Source: Dugong dugon (Eukaryota > Chordata > Mammalia > Sirenia > Dugongidae). Taken from it: a stretch of 64,000 bases of DNA. A program made the position numbers and the translations under genes. The notes beneath the pieces are model-generated. The model was given only the letters and a program-made list of their open reading frames with translations. It had not been told where the DNA came from and made no database searches. The DNA lies in contig CM057460.1 of assembly GCA_030035585.1 (NCBI GenBank), positions 125,720,714 through 125,784,713 on the forward strand. The letters are read 5' to 3'. This document shows, piece after piece, positions 11,040 through 21,124 of the stretch (the first letter of the stretch is position 1; every line of letters begins with the position of its first letter).

Positions 11040-12345
11040 CATCTTGTCCTCTAATCCCAACATAGTATCTAAAATTGGTCTCCATATTACTGGCACCACC
11101 TGAGTCCTTCCCAGGTACCATCACTGGGACTGCTGCAGCAGCCCCTGACATGTTTTCCCATGCTCAGTCTACTCGCCTCTGATCCGTCTTTCAATGGCAG
11201 CCAGAAGGTACTTCTTAAAACATGAGTTTGGTTTTTGGTTATCTCACTCCACTGCTTAAATCTTTTGACAGTTTCCAGTTGTACTTAGAATAAAATACAA
11301 ATCCTTACCATGATTTAAAATGCCCCACATGAACTAGCCTCTGCCTAACTCCGCAACGATATGTCTTATCACTCTCCCTCCTGTCTACTGAGCTTGGGCC
11401 ACCAAGGCCTGCTTTGGTTTCTTAAAGTACCAGGAAATTGCCCTAAGATGTTGGCTCATGCTGTTATTGCTGCCTGGAGAACTCTCCCTCACACCAACTC
11501 CTGTTCATCTCTAAGACCTCAGAGTCCTCTATTGATGCTCTCCACCCTAATCTAAATTAGGTTTCCCGTATTAGTCTACCTCATGGCACCCTGTACTTTC
11601 ATTTGCATGTTACATCTGAGTATGTATGTTTATTTGTTTAAAGACCATCTTCCAAACTAGGCTAGAAGCATCAGTTAGACTGGGACCATATTATGTTTGT
11701 TCACTATCACGTAATGGTTCCAACTGTATATCTAACACATAGAGGCATGCATAAACACTTGTTGAGTGATTATAAATGACTAAACTGTTATGTACTCATC
11801 ACTCCGTGGATCTATTCTACCAGCTCTGTTGGATGCATCTAGATTTCTTCTTTCTCCCATCACAAGTCATGTCCCCTTTCTTGAAGTCTCACAGCCAGCT
11901 TTCTGAGCATCTCTTAAGGCACAAACCCGTCTCTCCCAAGAATTACGGTTATTTTTCCTTTCCCCATTTGTTATGGATTGAATTGTGTCCCCCAAAAATA
12001 TCTGTCAATTTGTCTGGGTCATGGTTCCCAGTATTGTATTGTTGTGTACCATTTTGTAATCTGATGTGATTTCCTTATGTTTGTAAACTCTATCACTGTG
12101 ATGTAATAAGATGGATTAGCGGCAGTTGTACCAATGAGGTCTACAAGATTGGTTAGTGTCTTAAGCCAATCTCTTTTGAGATATAAAAGAGAGAAGCGAG
12201 CAGTACTAGATGACTAAGACACCATTAGACTGTAAACTCCTAGAGGACATGGGTATATTTGCTCATCTTTTTGCATCCTTTGTAATATCTATCACAGTGT
12301 TTACACTTCATACATTGTCTAAAGAATTTTTGAATGAACGTGAGG
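11040..12345 (+). mobile_element. L2 LINE 3' region, split by an LTR
   Basis: The L2 3' end can be followed in order: 'cactccactgcttaaatc', 'agttgtacttagaataaaat', 'gccccacatgaactagcc', 'ctgcctggagaactctcc', 'tttcatttgcatgttacatc'. Terminal L2 text appears again beyond the LTR ('accattagactgtaaactcc', 'tttttgaatgaacg'). The LTR occupies 11969-12221. The segment at 11776-11968 fits less well and may be a second L2 copy. Confidence 0.7.
11969..12221 (+). mobile_element. Solo LTR with internal deletion
   Basis: Same family as 8905-9389. It starts TGTTATGG and ends GACTAAGACA. A perfect 5-bp target duplication CCATT lies at 11964-11968 and 12222-12226. The middle is missing: 'gagaagcgagcag' joins directly to 'tactagatgactaag'. 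In the complete copy the hexamer GAGCAG occurs at both break points (9106-9111 and 9366-9371), so one hexamer and about 254 bp between were lost. Confidence 0.88.
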
Positions 12346-12357
12346 AAAAAGCAAGCA

Positions 12358-12363
12358 TTCAAA

Positions 12364-12399
<36 letters not shown>

Positions 12400-12810
12400 G
12401 ATCAGACTTATTGGTCTGACAGATACTAGAGAAACCCCAAGAGCATGGCCCCTGGACACACTTTTAACTCAGTACTGAAGTCACTCCTGAGGTTCACGCT
12501 TCAGCCAAAGATCAGACAGGCCCATAAAACAAACAATAACACATGTAGCTCAACCACACATAGGAGACTAAAGGGGCACACCAGCCTAGGAGCAAGGACA
12601 AGAAGGCAGGAGGGGCAAGGAAACCTGGACAAATGGAAAGCAGAATCCAAGATCGAGAACGGGAGAGTGTTGACACATCTTGGTGTTGGCAACCAATGTC
12701 ACAAAACAGTATGTGTATTAATCACATAATGAGAGACTAACTTGCTCTGTAAACTTTAACCTAAAGCACAATCAAAAAAAAAAAAAAAAAATCAGCTCAC
12801 TGAAAGATAA
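12358..12810 (+). mobile_element. L1 3' end, 5'-truncated
   Basis: It contains 'agacttattggtctgacag', 'gaaaccccaagagcatggcc' and 'ccaaagatcagacaggccc', closing with 'taacctaaagcacaatc' and an A-run to 12791. This is the simple single-ended 3' UTR of the older L1s in the window. A perfect 12-bp repeat AAAAAGCAAGCA lies at 12346-12357 and 12811-12822. If these are the target duplications, the insert includes 17 extra bases and a second short A-run beyond the first tail. A CA microsatellite sits inside. Confidence 0.8.
12366..12397. repeat. (CA)16 microsatellite
   Basis: A pure CA run at the place where sister L1 copies read 'aactcacaaaaaaagacc' (for example at 19047). The repeat therefore grew from the short CACA of the L1 3' UTR. 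Confidence 0.92.
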
Positions 12811-12916
12811 AAAAAGCAAGCAAAGTGATTGTCTTCTCCCTTACCTATCTTACCTTTCCCTTTGCCTATATTGTTAAATTGCATCTTCAGATTCCTTGCT
12901 GAACAAAGCATAATGG

Positions 12917-13011
12917 GACAGGAAAAGGAAGAAAGGAAGGAAAGAAGGAAGGATGGAAGGAAGGAAGGAGAGAAGGAAAGATGGAAGGAAGGATGGAAGG
13001 AAGGGATGATA
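12917..13011. repeat. (GGAA)n-rich low-complexity tract
   Basis: Interrupted GGAA/GGAT tetramers on the plus strand, all purine except scattered T. The open frames on both strands (12792-13118) are artefacts of this repetition. Confidence 0.9.
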
Positions 13012-13299
13012 TAAGGAATATATGAATGGAGAAGAAAGAAGGAGGGGCAAACAGGAGAAAGAAAGGAAAGGGGAAAAATGAGGGGGAGGCAAGTGATGGG
13101 GTTACAACATTTTATCATGATTAATGAAATTAATTTGAAGGCCCAGTAATTAAAAATAGCTTAAGTTTTACTTTTCCACCCTCCTCTCTCTGCCATAATT
13201 GCATTCGATTACTTCTGCTGTATAGGCTTTTTGCTAAAACTTGATGAGCCTGATAGTGGCACTTCATATTTTAATTTTTGCAGCTCTTGCTCATAACTT

Positions 13300-13425
13300 C
13301 TCCTAATAAGTCCTGGAGGTGGTACAGAGTTGACAGTGATGGAAACAACCCTATTTCACAGATGAGAAAGCTGACACTCACAGTGGTTGGCCAGTTGGCA
13401 CCAGAGAGTGAAGTGCCAGCAGGCT
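13300..13425 (-). repeat. Probable MIR fragment
   Basis: Text such as 'cctatttcacagatgagaaa' and 'gctgacactcacagtggttg' fits an inverted MIR core. It is short and diverged. Confidence 0.5.
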
Positions 13426-15935
13426 TGACATTGCGTCATGAACGGACTCAGCTCCAAGGGCCTCAAAACCCTTCAATCAATTCAAAAACCTCACAATGTC
13501 TGGGTCTAAGTGTGTTGTTTTGCTCAGTATGTCTCAAGATATGTCTGAAAAATAAATTTTTTTTTCTATCATGAGTGGCTCTGCCTCTTCTGTGAATTAA
13601 GTATGAGATCTTAATGGTCAATCATTGTTTCATTCCATTTGACCCAATGCACAAATGGATTTCCAACCTATGTACTGAGAAATATTCAGTTAAAATGGCT
13701 GTCAAATAAAGTCAAAGAGTATGTGGAGAATAGGTTATAACTCAATATACTCTGAAAAAGGTTGTAGCTAATTGTAGGAATGAGAGAATTCAAATTGGTT
13801 GATGGGACGGAATAGTCTAAGGAGAAGTAGATGTTTAACCTTGGCAGCATTAATTCACTTCACAATGGTCTCCAGAGAGTAAATCATTCAAGTTCTGCCA
13901 GGTTTCCCTCAATTTACCTATTCATGCACCCGATTCTCTTGGGGGAAATAAAGCATCAAAGAAGCTGAGGTTTGTATGGAACCTTAGGGGGAAGAAAGGT
14001 ATGTAGTGAAAAGCCAGAAATTAGAAATCTAGTACCCTCTCTTCCAGGAATTAGTGTGAACTGGAGTAAATCAAATCCCAATCCTGTAAAATAATCTCTA
14101 AACATTCTTCTAGTTTTTATTTTCCAAGAGGTGAGGCAATCTGGGTTAATTTCCTCCTTAATTTAAAAATTCCTCCTAAATTGCTCTGATGTAAAATACT
14201 CCTTCTTAGTTTAGACACATGAGTGATAGAGAACTCTGCTTCCCAAGGCGTTCACCCCTCGTTGGACTTAGAATCTGCCTGTCTGTAATTTCTTCCCACA
14301 GAACTTTGTGCACCAGAATAATCCTGAACAAGAGACCTCACCTGGCCATGTGATATCCATTTAAATATGCAAAGACATTATCCTGGCCTACCTCTATTTT
14401 CCAAGCTAAACCTCTCCACTTCCTTTCACTCTACGTAAATCATTTCCAGACACCTTAGCACTCTTCTTGCCTTATGCTGGCCCCTCCCTAGTTTCTCAAT
14501 GCCCATCTTGAAAGTAGTTCCCCAAATTAAACTGTATATCCCAGATATGATCTCAGAAGATGATTCAAAGAGTATCTCCAGGGATCTAGGAAAAATAGTT
14601 CTAATACTTCCGTTTCATTAGTAATGAAACAAAAGCATGCATTGGCTGTGGATAAAGGTTACTATGCCATTGTTCTTCTAGCCAGTTGCATTATATTCTT
14701 GCTTCTCATAGCTGAGCCTGAACTGGAATTCAGACTCTCAGGTTGTCTGATGGACTGGTACAGTGGTGACCTATAGGCACTGATAGTTCTGCATGAGTTG
14801 ATTTGCATGGAGGAAGTAGCTTGTGGGGAGAACTTGGTGCCAGAGTGCCTGAGGATGGAAATGGGAGGTAAGGCAGACAGCAATGCATCTGTCAAATGTC
14901 TGAAATCTGTGGAGAGTGTGGCTGAGAATATTAGGGCATACACAGGACTATCTGGGCCCAGGTGACAACAGCCAACAGGGATTTGAGGAGAGAATATCCT
15001 CCCGAGTTCTGCTCATATCCAGCAGAGTCCTGATGTGGTGAGTACTGAAGGCAACATGGCCCTTGCATGTGTGTGCCCCTGGAAGGGAACTTGGCATTCC
15101 TTTGGAACACCCTGGCAGGCAGGGAGCAACAGGCAACAAGGGGGGAAGGGACTCTGCTCCCCAGCTAGCATGTGGATGACCTTGTGAGGATTTTAAGAAA
15201 AGCTTGAGGGCATCTTGAGGATGAACTAAGATCCTGTCTTAAACACTACCAGGGAAATATGAGCCAGTGAAGTCAAATTATTATCGATAATGAGAGCTCA
15301 TTGGACCCAACAAGCTGATGAAGCAAAGGAAATTGGGTTATTTTAATGTTATATCTTAACAATATCTTAATATTAACAGTTAATGTGATCTCTATTACAA
15401 TGATCTCATTTTAGGACATCCAAGTTCCCAAGTGATGCCAAATCTGCCAGTCAGCATACCACACTTTGAGTGAAAAGGAATTTGACTATAGGGCCGTAGA
15501 CTCCCTAAAAGAATAATATTGGTGGAAAAAGTCCCCTGAGCTTAAAATATTATAGTTGGCTTCATTACTGTCTCCTGAGTTTTCATGTTTCTAAATCCTC
15601 TGAAACTTCCTCCAAGTTGCTAAAAAAGAGTCTCTGCTCCCAACATTTTGCTGTCTTTGTGTGGAACCTGAAAATAGAGAGAAAACCCATTTGCAAAGGA
15701 AATGCCTGGAAAGCAGAGCTGTCTACTTTTGGAAGTAAATGAATCAGATTTTCCCAAGGACGTATTAAAACTAGTCACAGAAACAGATTTTGAACTTTCA
15801 TTATATTTGACCTGACATTTGATTTTCCAGAATGATGACTAGCTACTGAGAGAAGGGGGAAAAAGCTAAGAATTCATACTGATATAATTCTCTCATGTTT
15901 TTAATACTGACATAAACTGTCTAGTGATGTATGGG
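13426..15935. other. Long stretch without recognised repeats
   Basis: About 2.5 kb in which I recognise no mobile element, RNA gene or exon. A 93-codon minus-strand frame (14662-14943) and a 63-codon one (14948-15139) have no domain and no supporting splice or start context. This is one of the largest unexplained blocks of the window. It could hold old unrecognised repeats or conserved non-coding sequence. Confidence 0.4.
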
Positions 15936-16175
15936 GAGTCCCTGGTGACACAAATGCTTAAGTGCTCAACTACTAACCAAAGGATTGGCAGTTCAAACCC
16001 ACTCATAAGAGCCTTGAAAGAAAGGCCTTGAGATCTGCTTCTGAAAAGGTCACTGCCTTGAAAACCCTATGGAGTGCTGATCTACTCTGAAACACATGGG
16101 GTAGTTCTAGTCTGTAACACATAGGGTCACCATGAGTCATAACTGACTTTATTGCAACACGTTTGGTGTTTTTTG
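15936..16175 (+). mobile_element. AfroSINE, older type
   Basis: Sense copy with 'ggagtccctggtgacacaaa', 'ctaaccaaaggattggcag' and 'gttcaaacccactcataag'. The middle block is 'gaaaggccttgagatctgc' and the tail 'caccatgagtcataactgac'. It keeps the middle region and has a different middle from the long copies at 43079 and 45668. A short stretch near 16075-16110 is duplicated (two 'ctactctga/ctagtctgt' passages). Confidence 0.85.
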
Positions 16176-16559
16176 GAAAAATACATATACTTCTGACATA
16201 AAGATGAATTATTGAACTTAAACTGTCAAGTCTAAAAATTAACATTTCTTAAAATATCTATTATTTCAATATTAGGACCACTTACAGAAGGAGGATTCAT
16301 GTGTATTAAATATAGAGTAGGTGAAGCTTGACTCCTGAAATCCTTCCCTCCTATATCTACAACACTGCCTCTACCCTAGACCTTCCTAACCTACAGATAT
16401 TATTATCTCTCTAGGAGTGTTATGTCTATTTATCTCTTTAAAACATACACATCTTAAGAGGTAATGTTTACCATAAAAGAATGCACAAAAGATTCTCAGA
16501 GAAGAGAGACACTGAAGCAAAGAAATTGGAGGTAAGAAGGTCTTCCTAATATCTTTAAT
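16176..16559. other. No recognisable feature
   Basis: AT-rich, probably unique sequence between the AfroSINE and a MIR fragment. Confidence 0.4.
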
Positions 16560-16698
16560 TTCTTTTCCCCTTGCTGTCTTAGAAGTATCATATAGGAAGC
16601 ATGAGATTTAGAGTTGCCATTCTGCCATATGTTAGCTTTCAGTCAGTCTCTTTCAGGCTTGATGTCTTTGTCCATAAAATGGGATATAGTATTATTGA
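16560..16698 (+). repeat. MIR fragment
   Basis: Ends with 'cttgatgtctttgtccataa' then 'aatgggatatagtatt', which is the MIR core pattern. The upstream part is diverged. Confidence 0.5.
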
Positions 16699-17075
16699 TT
16701 AGTGTTGTTGTGTAGGTGCCATTGAGTTGGTTCTGACTCATGGCAACCCTATGTACAACAGAAACACTGCCCAGCCTTGCACCATCCTCACGATCATTGC
16801 TACGTTTGAGCCCGTTGTTGTAGCCACTGTACCAATCCATCTCACTGAAGGTTTTCCTCTTTTTCACTGACTCTCTACTTTACCAAGCATGATGTCCTTC
16901 TCCAGGGACTGGTCCCTCCTGATAACCTGTCCAAAGTACGAGAGACAAAGTCTCACCATCCTTGTTTCTAAGGAGCATTCTGGCTATACTTCTACTTCAA
17001 GACAGATTTGTTCGTTCTTCTGGCAGTCCATGGTTTGTTCAATATTCTTTGCCAGTACCATAACTCATAACTTGT
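16699..17075 (-). mobile_element. RTE LINE 3' end
   Basis: Reverse of the RTE 3' terminus. Starts with the tail 'gtaggtgccattgagttgg', passes 'ccaatccatctcactgaagg' and 'tttaccaagcatgatgtcc', and reaches the region matching 'cagaagaatgaacaaatctg' of the sense copy. 5'-truncated and non-coding. Confidence 0.9.
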
Positions 17076-17117
17076 ACTGTGGTATTGTATAAACTAAATG
17101 AGGTACTATATATCAAT

Positions 17118-17880
17118 TATTGTTGTTCTTAGTTGCTGTCAAGTTGGCTCCAACTCATGGAGACTGTCTTAGTTATCTAGAGCTGCTATAATAGAAATAC
17201 CACAAGTGGGTGACTTTAACAAACAGAAATTTATTTTCTCACAGTTTACAAGGCTAGAAATCCGAATTCAGGGTGCTGGCTTTCTGTCTTTCCAGCCTTC
17301 TGTCTCTGTAGGCTCTGGGGGAAGGTCCTTGTCCCTTTTGAGCTTCTGCTCCTGGGCAATCTTCATGTGGCTTGGCATTGCTCTGCCCCATCTCTGCTTC
17401 ATGCTTGCTTGTTTAAATCTCTTTTATATCACAAAAGAGATTGACTTAAGACACATCCTTACAATACTGTCTTGTTAACATAACAGAGAAAACCAGTTCC
17501 CAAATGGGATTATAACCACAGGTACAGGGGTTAAGATTTACAAAACATACCCTGAGGGGACACAATTCAATCCATAACAGTGATCTTATGTATAACCGTA
17601 CAAAACATTGCCCAGTCCTGCACCATCTTCATGATTGTTGGTATGTCTGAGTCCACTATTGCAACTATTGCATCAATCCATCTTAATGAGGGTTTCTCTC
17701 ATTTTCATTGGCCCTCTACTTTACCAAACATGATATCCTTTTCCAGTGATTGGTCTTTCCTGATGATGTACCCGAAGTAAGCAAGACAAAGTCTTGCCAT
17801 ACTCACTTCTAAGGAGTATTCCGGTGAATTTCTTGTAAGACTGATTTGTTTGTTCTATTGGCAGCTCATTGTACATTTAA
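17118..17880 (-). mobile_element. RTE LINE 3' end, split by an LTR
   Basis: A second minus-strand RTE tail. 'ttagttgctgtcaagttgg' and 'ctccaactcatgg' lie left of the LTR. 'cttatgtataaccgtac', 'tgcaccatcttcatgattg' and 'tttaccaaacatgatatcc' lie right of it. The two sides read as one continuous RTE once the LTR (17165-17579) is removed. Confidence 0.88.
17165..17579 (-). mobile_element. Solo LTR, MaLR-like family, inverted
   Basis: Reverse complement of the 8905-9389 family: begins TGTCTTAG, ends CCATAACA. Flanks GAGAC (17160-17164) and GTGAT (17580-17584) agree at three of five positions. This fits an aged 5-bp duplication, since the interrupted RTE would read about 'gcgac' here. The middle is more diverged than in the other copies. 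Confidence 0.82.
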
Positions 17881-17888
17881 TACACATC

Positions 17889-18097
17889 AATTGTTGTTGT
17901 TAGTGCCATCAAGTCAATTTTGACTCATAGCAACCCCATGTGACAGCGTAGAACTACCCCATAGGGTTTTCTTGGCTGTAATCTTTATGGGAGCAGATTG
18001 CCAAGTCTTTCTTCAGTGGAGCAGCTAGGTGGGTTTAAACTGCCAATCTTTTGGTTAGCAGCCAAGTGTTTCACTGTTTGCGCCACCAGAGCTCCTT
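17889..18097 (-). mobile_element. AfroSINE, long type
   Basis: Reverse copy with the tail 'gccatcaagtcaattttgac', the full middle block ('gctgtaatctttatgggagc', 'agattgccaagtctttc') and B and A boxes at the right end ('aaactgccaatcttttgg', 'gcgccaccagagctcc'). Confidence 0.92.
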
Positions 18098-18174
18098 TTC
18101 ACATATCAAAAGGGATCTTAAAATTACCATGCACAAATTGGTTATAACTTACGTGAAATTCTGGTCCTAATTTA

Positions 18175-18290
18175 ATACTATTAAACTGTGAGTTCCTTGA
18201 GGGTAGGGTCTGGCTCCTGTTTACTGCTGTGCCAAGCCCCCAGCCTGAGCACATGGTTGCACTCAACAAATATTGGTTAAATATACGAAA
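18175..18290 (+). repeat. L2/MIR 3'-end fragment
   Basis: 'aaactgtgagttccttgagg' and 'gtagggtctggctcc', then 'gcactcaacaaatattgg', match the common 3' terminus of L2 and related LINEs. Confidence 0.6.
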
Positions 18291-18409
18291 GGACAATATA
18301 TCAGGGCTTTGAACCATTTCTGCCCGGTTCAGTTATGGATGACAAAGCAAAACCTGAAGGGGCCCAAATTTTTAAGATGTAGGTGAAGTGAAATGATAAG
18401 TGGAATGGG

Positions 18410-18678
18410 AAAAATTATAGGTTGAAGCCCTGCTAGAAACTTAATCTCCCTTTTAGAAAACAAAGGCAATATACGCATTGCATAACAACCAAATCTCTTG
18501 ACTGGCAGAGTCAGAAGCACCAGTGTCCTGCTCAAAGATGGTAGCCAACCATGCCACTTTGAATGTGTGTTGCTCTCCACAGTCCTGGCAAAAATCCAGT
18601 CTCCCACATCAGGCTCCTGAAAGGGCTCACTACACCTTTTCAGAGTCTCCCATTCCAGAGCTTCAACCTATAATTTTT
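18410..18678. repeat. 19-bp perfect inverted repeat, 231-bp spacer
   Basis: aaaaattataggttgaagc at 18410-18428 is the exact reverse complement of 18660-18678. The right arm runs directly into the poly-T of the minus-strand L1 tail. The spacer is not recognised. The arrangement suggests an inversion or inverted duplication linked to the L1 insertion. Confidence 0.85.
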
Positions 18679-18838
18679 TTTTTAATGATTTTTTTTTATT
18701 GTGCTTTAGATGAAGGTTTACAGAGCAAACTAGTTTCTCATTAAACAATTAATACACATATTGTTTTGTCACATTGGTTGCCAACCTCACGGCTTGTCAA
18801 CATGCTCCCTTCTCAACCTTGGGTTCCCTACTTGTCCC
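18679..18838 (-). mobile_element. L1 3' end, inverted
   Basis: Reverse of the simple L1 3' terminus: poly-T, 'attgtgctttagatgaagg', 'cattaaacaattaatacac', 'cacattggttgccaacc'. It includes its own tail, so it is a separate 3' end from the next element rather than the inverted 5' part of one twin-primed copy. Confidence 0.85.
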
Positions 18839-19426
18839 ACCCCGTCTGAAGCAAGGGAGAATGAAGAAAACCAGACACAAGGGAAAGATTAGTCCAAAAG
18901 AGTAATGGACCACAACTACCACACCCTCCACCAGACTAAGTACAGCATAACTAGATAGTGCCCAGCTACCACCACTGATGGCTCTGACAGGGATCATAAC
19001 TGACGGTCCCAGACAGAGCTGGAGAAAAACGTAGAACAAAATTCAAACTCACAAAAAAAGACCAGACTTACTGGTCTGACAGAGACTGAAGAAACCCCGA
19101 GAGTATGGCTCCCGGACACTCTAACTCAGTACTGAAGTCACTCCTGAGGTTCACCCTTCAGCCAAAGATCAGACAGGCCCATAAAACAAAACAAAACTAA
19201 ATGGGCACACCAGCCCAGGGGCAAAGACAAGAAGGCAGGAGGTGACAGGAAAGCTGGTAATGGGGAACCCAGGGTCGAGAAGGGGAGAGTGTTGACATGT
19301 CATGGCATTGGCAACCAAACATCACAAAACAATATGTGTATTGTTTAATGAGAAACTAATTTGCTCTGTAAACCTTCACCTAAAGAACAATAAAAAAAAA
19401 GAAAAAAGAAAGAAAGAAAAAGACAA
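18839..19426 (+). mobile_element. L1 3' UTR, older type
   Basis: Sense L1 3' UTR with 'agcaagggagaatgaag', 'gattagtccaaaagagtaatg', 'ccagctaccaccactg' and 'gaccagacttactggtctg'. Its single 3' end is 'gtaaaccttcacctaaag' followed by an A/G-rich tail. It sits head-to-head against the inverted copy on its left. Confidence 0.88.
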
Positions 19427-19442
19427 AAAAACCTATGAGGGA

Positions 19443-20575
19443 AATGGAATACCATGCAATGATAAAGAACAACAATGAATCTGAGAAACATCTCATAACA
19501 TGGATGACTCTGGAAGGCATTTTGCTGAGTGAAATTAGTCGCAGAAGGACAAATATAGTATGAGACCACCATTATAAGAACTCAAGGAAAAGTTAAACAC
19601 AGAAGAAAACATTCTTTGATGGTTACAAGGGTGAGGAGGGAGAGAGAGGGGAATTCACTATCTAGATAGTAGACAAGAATTATCTTAGGTGAAGGGAAGG
19701 ACAACACACAATACATGGGAAGTCCGCACCACTGGAGTAAACCAAAGCTAAAAAGTTTCCTGAACACAAGCAAACACTTTGAGGGACAATGTAGCAGAGG
19801 CACCGATCTGGGGACCATGGTTTCAGGGGACATCTAGGTCAATTGGCATAACAAAGTTTATTAAGAAAATGTTCTGTATCCTACTTTGGTGAGTGGCATC
19901 TGAGGTCTTAAAAGCTAGCGAGTGGCCATCTAGGATGCATCAATTGGTTCCAACCCACCTGGAGTAAAGGAGAATGAATAACACCAAAGACACAAGGAAA
20001 GGACTAGCCCAAGAGACAGAAAGGGCCACATAAACCAGAGACTCCATCAGCCGAGACCAGAAGAACTAGATGGTGCCTGGCTACCACCAATGACCGCCCT
20101 GACAGGGAACACAGCAGAGAGTCCCTGATGAAGCAGGAGAAAAGTGGGGTGCAGAACTCAAATTCTAGTAAAAAGACCAGACTTAATGGTCTGACCAAGA
20201 CTGGAGGAACCCCAAAATACACAGCCCCCAGACTTTCTGTTAACCCAGAACTAAAACCGTTCTGAAGCCAACTCTTCAGACAAAGAATAGACTGGACTAT
20301 AAGACCTAAAATAATACTCATGAAGAGTGTGCTTCTTATTTCAAGTAGATACACAAGACTAAATGGGCAGCTTCTGTCCATAGAGGAGATGAGAAGGCAG
20401 AAATGGATAGGAGCTGGCTGAATGGACCTGGGAAATCTGGGGAGGAAAAGAAGAATGTGAGGTCATGTTATAGGGATAGCAATAGGGCCACATAAAAATG
20501 TGTGTATAACTTTTTGTCTGAGAAACTAACTTGAGTTGTAAACTTTCACCTAAAGCACAATTTAAAAAAAAAAAC
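19443..20575 (+). mobile_element. L1, 5'-truncated, with 16-bp target duplication
   Basis: It starts in the last ~45 codons of ORF2 ('aatggaataccatgcaatg') and continues through the 3' UTR ('ggggaccatggtttcagg', 'gtggccatctaggatgc') to a tail after 'cacctaaagcacaattt'. A perfect 16-bp duplication AAAAACCTATGAGGGA flanks it at 19427-19442 and 20576-20591. The element landed in the A-rich tail of the preceding L1, a typical target for the L1 endonuclease. Confidence 0.93.
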
Positions 20576-20591
20576 AAAAACCTATGAGGGA

Positions 20592-21124
20592 GCTACAGTA
20601 ATCAATCATGTTCTCATTTGGAAGTTGGAGAAAAATATTCACATTAGATACAATGTTTTAATAGCTGTGCCTGGCTTTTCTTTCCAGAAGACCAATATGT
20701 TCTGGGGATTCACGGCCATTTTGTCATTTTGTTGTTCTACCCTCATTCCTCAGGGTTTCTAGACATGTGTCTTTGCAAAATCTGACAGAGGCTTTCATAA
20801 GAGAGATAAGGCAAGCTTGGTGGCTGCCTTTGGTTAACGCGGTGTCCACAGCAGGTGACTGACTTGTAGCCTGAGCAACATTCTGCCCCAAACACTGTCC
20901 CAGCAAAGACACAGCCTGCAAACTTCTTGTTCAGAAGGCCTAATGCAGAACAGTCAGAGCAAGGAAACCATTAAAAACTTCTGCCCCATCCAACCACAAA
21001 AAATCATAAGGTTTTTTTTTTTTTTTTTGGTACTCCCACACAAAGCTATAATTACAAAAACTCCTGTGTGATGAATTGGAGGAGGAACTGGGCTGCAGTT
21101 CTAACTTCTTCCATGAGCTACTGC
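20592..21124. other. No recognisable feature
   Basis: Probably unique sequence with a T-run at 21012-21028. Short minus-strand frames here show no domain. Confidence 0.4.

Noticed and set aside
12792..13118. Ser/Phe/Pro-rich and Lys/Glu-rich frames on both strands
   Set aside because: They are translations of the GGAA-rich simple repeat.
14662..14943. A 93-codon minus-strand frame in a repeat-poor block
   Set aside because: No recognisable domain or neighbouring exon-like frame, and it lies alone.
20004..20381. A 125-codon minus-strand frame
   Set aside because: It is the antisense of an L1 3' UTR; similar antisense frames recur in other copies (for example 18797 and 37917).
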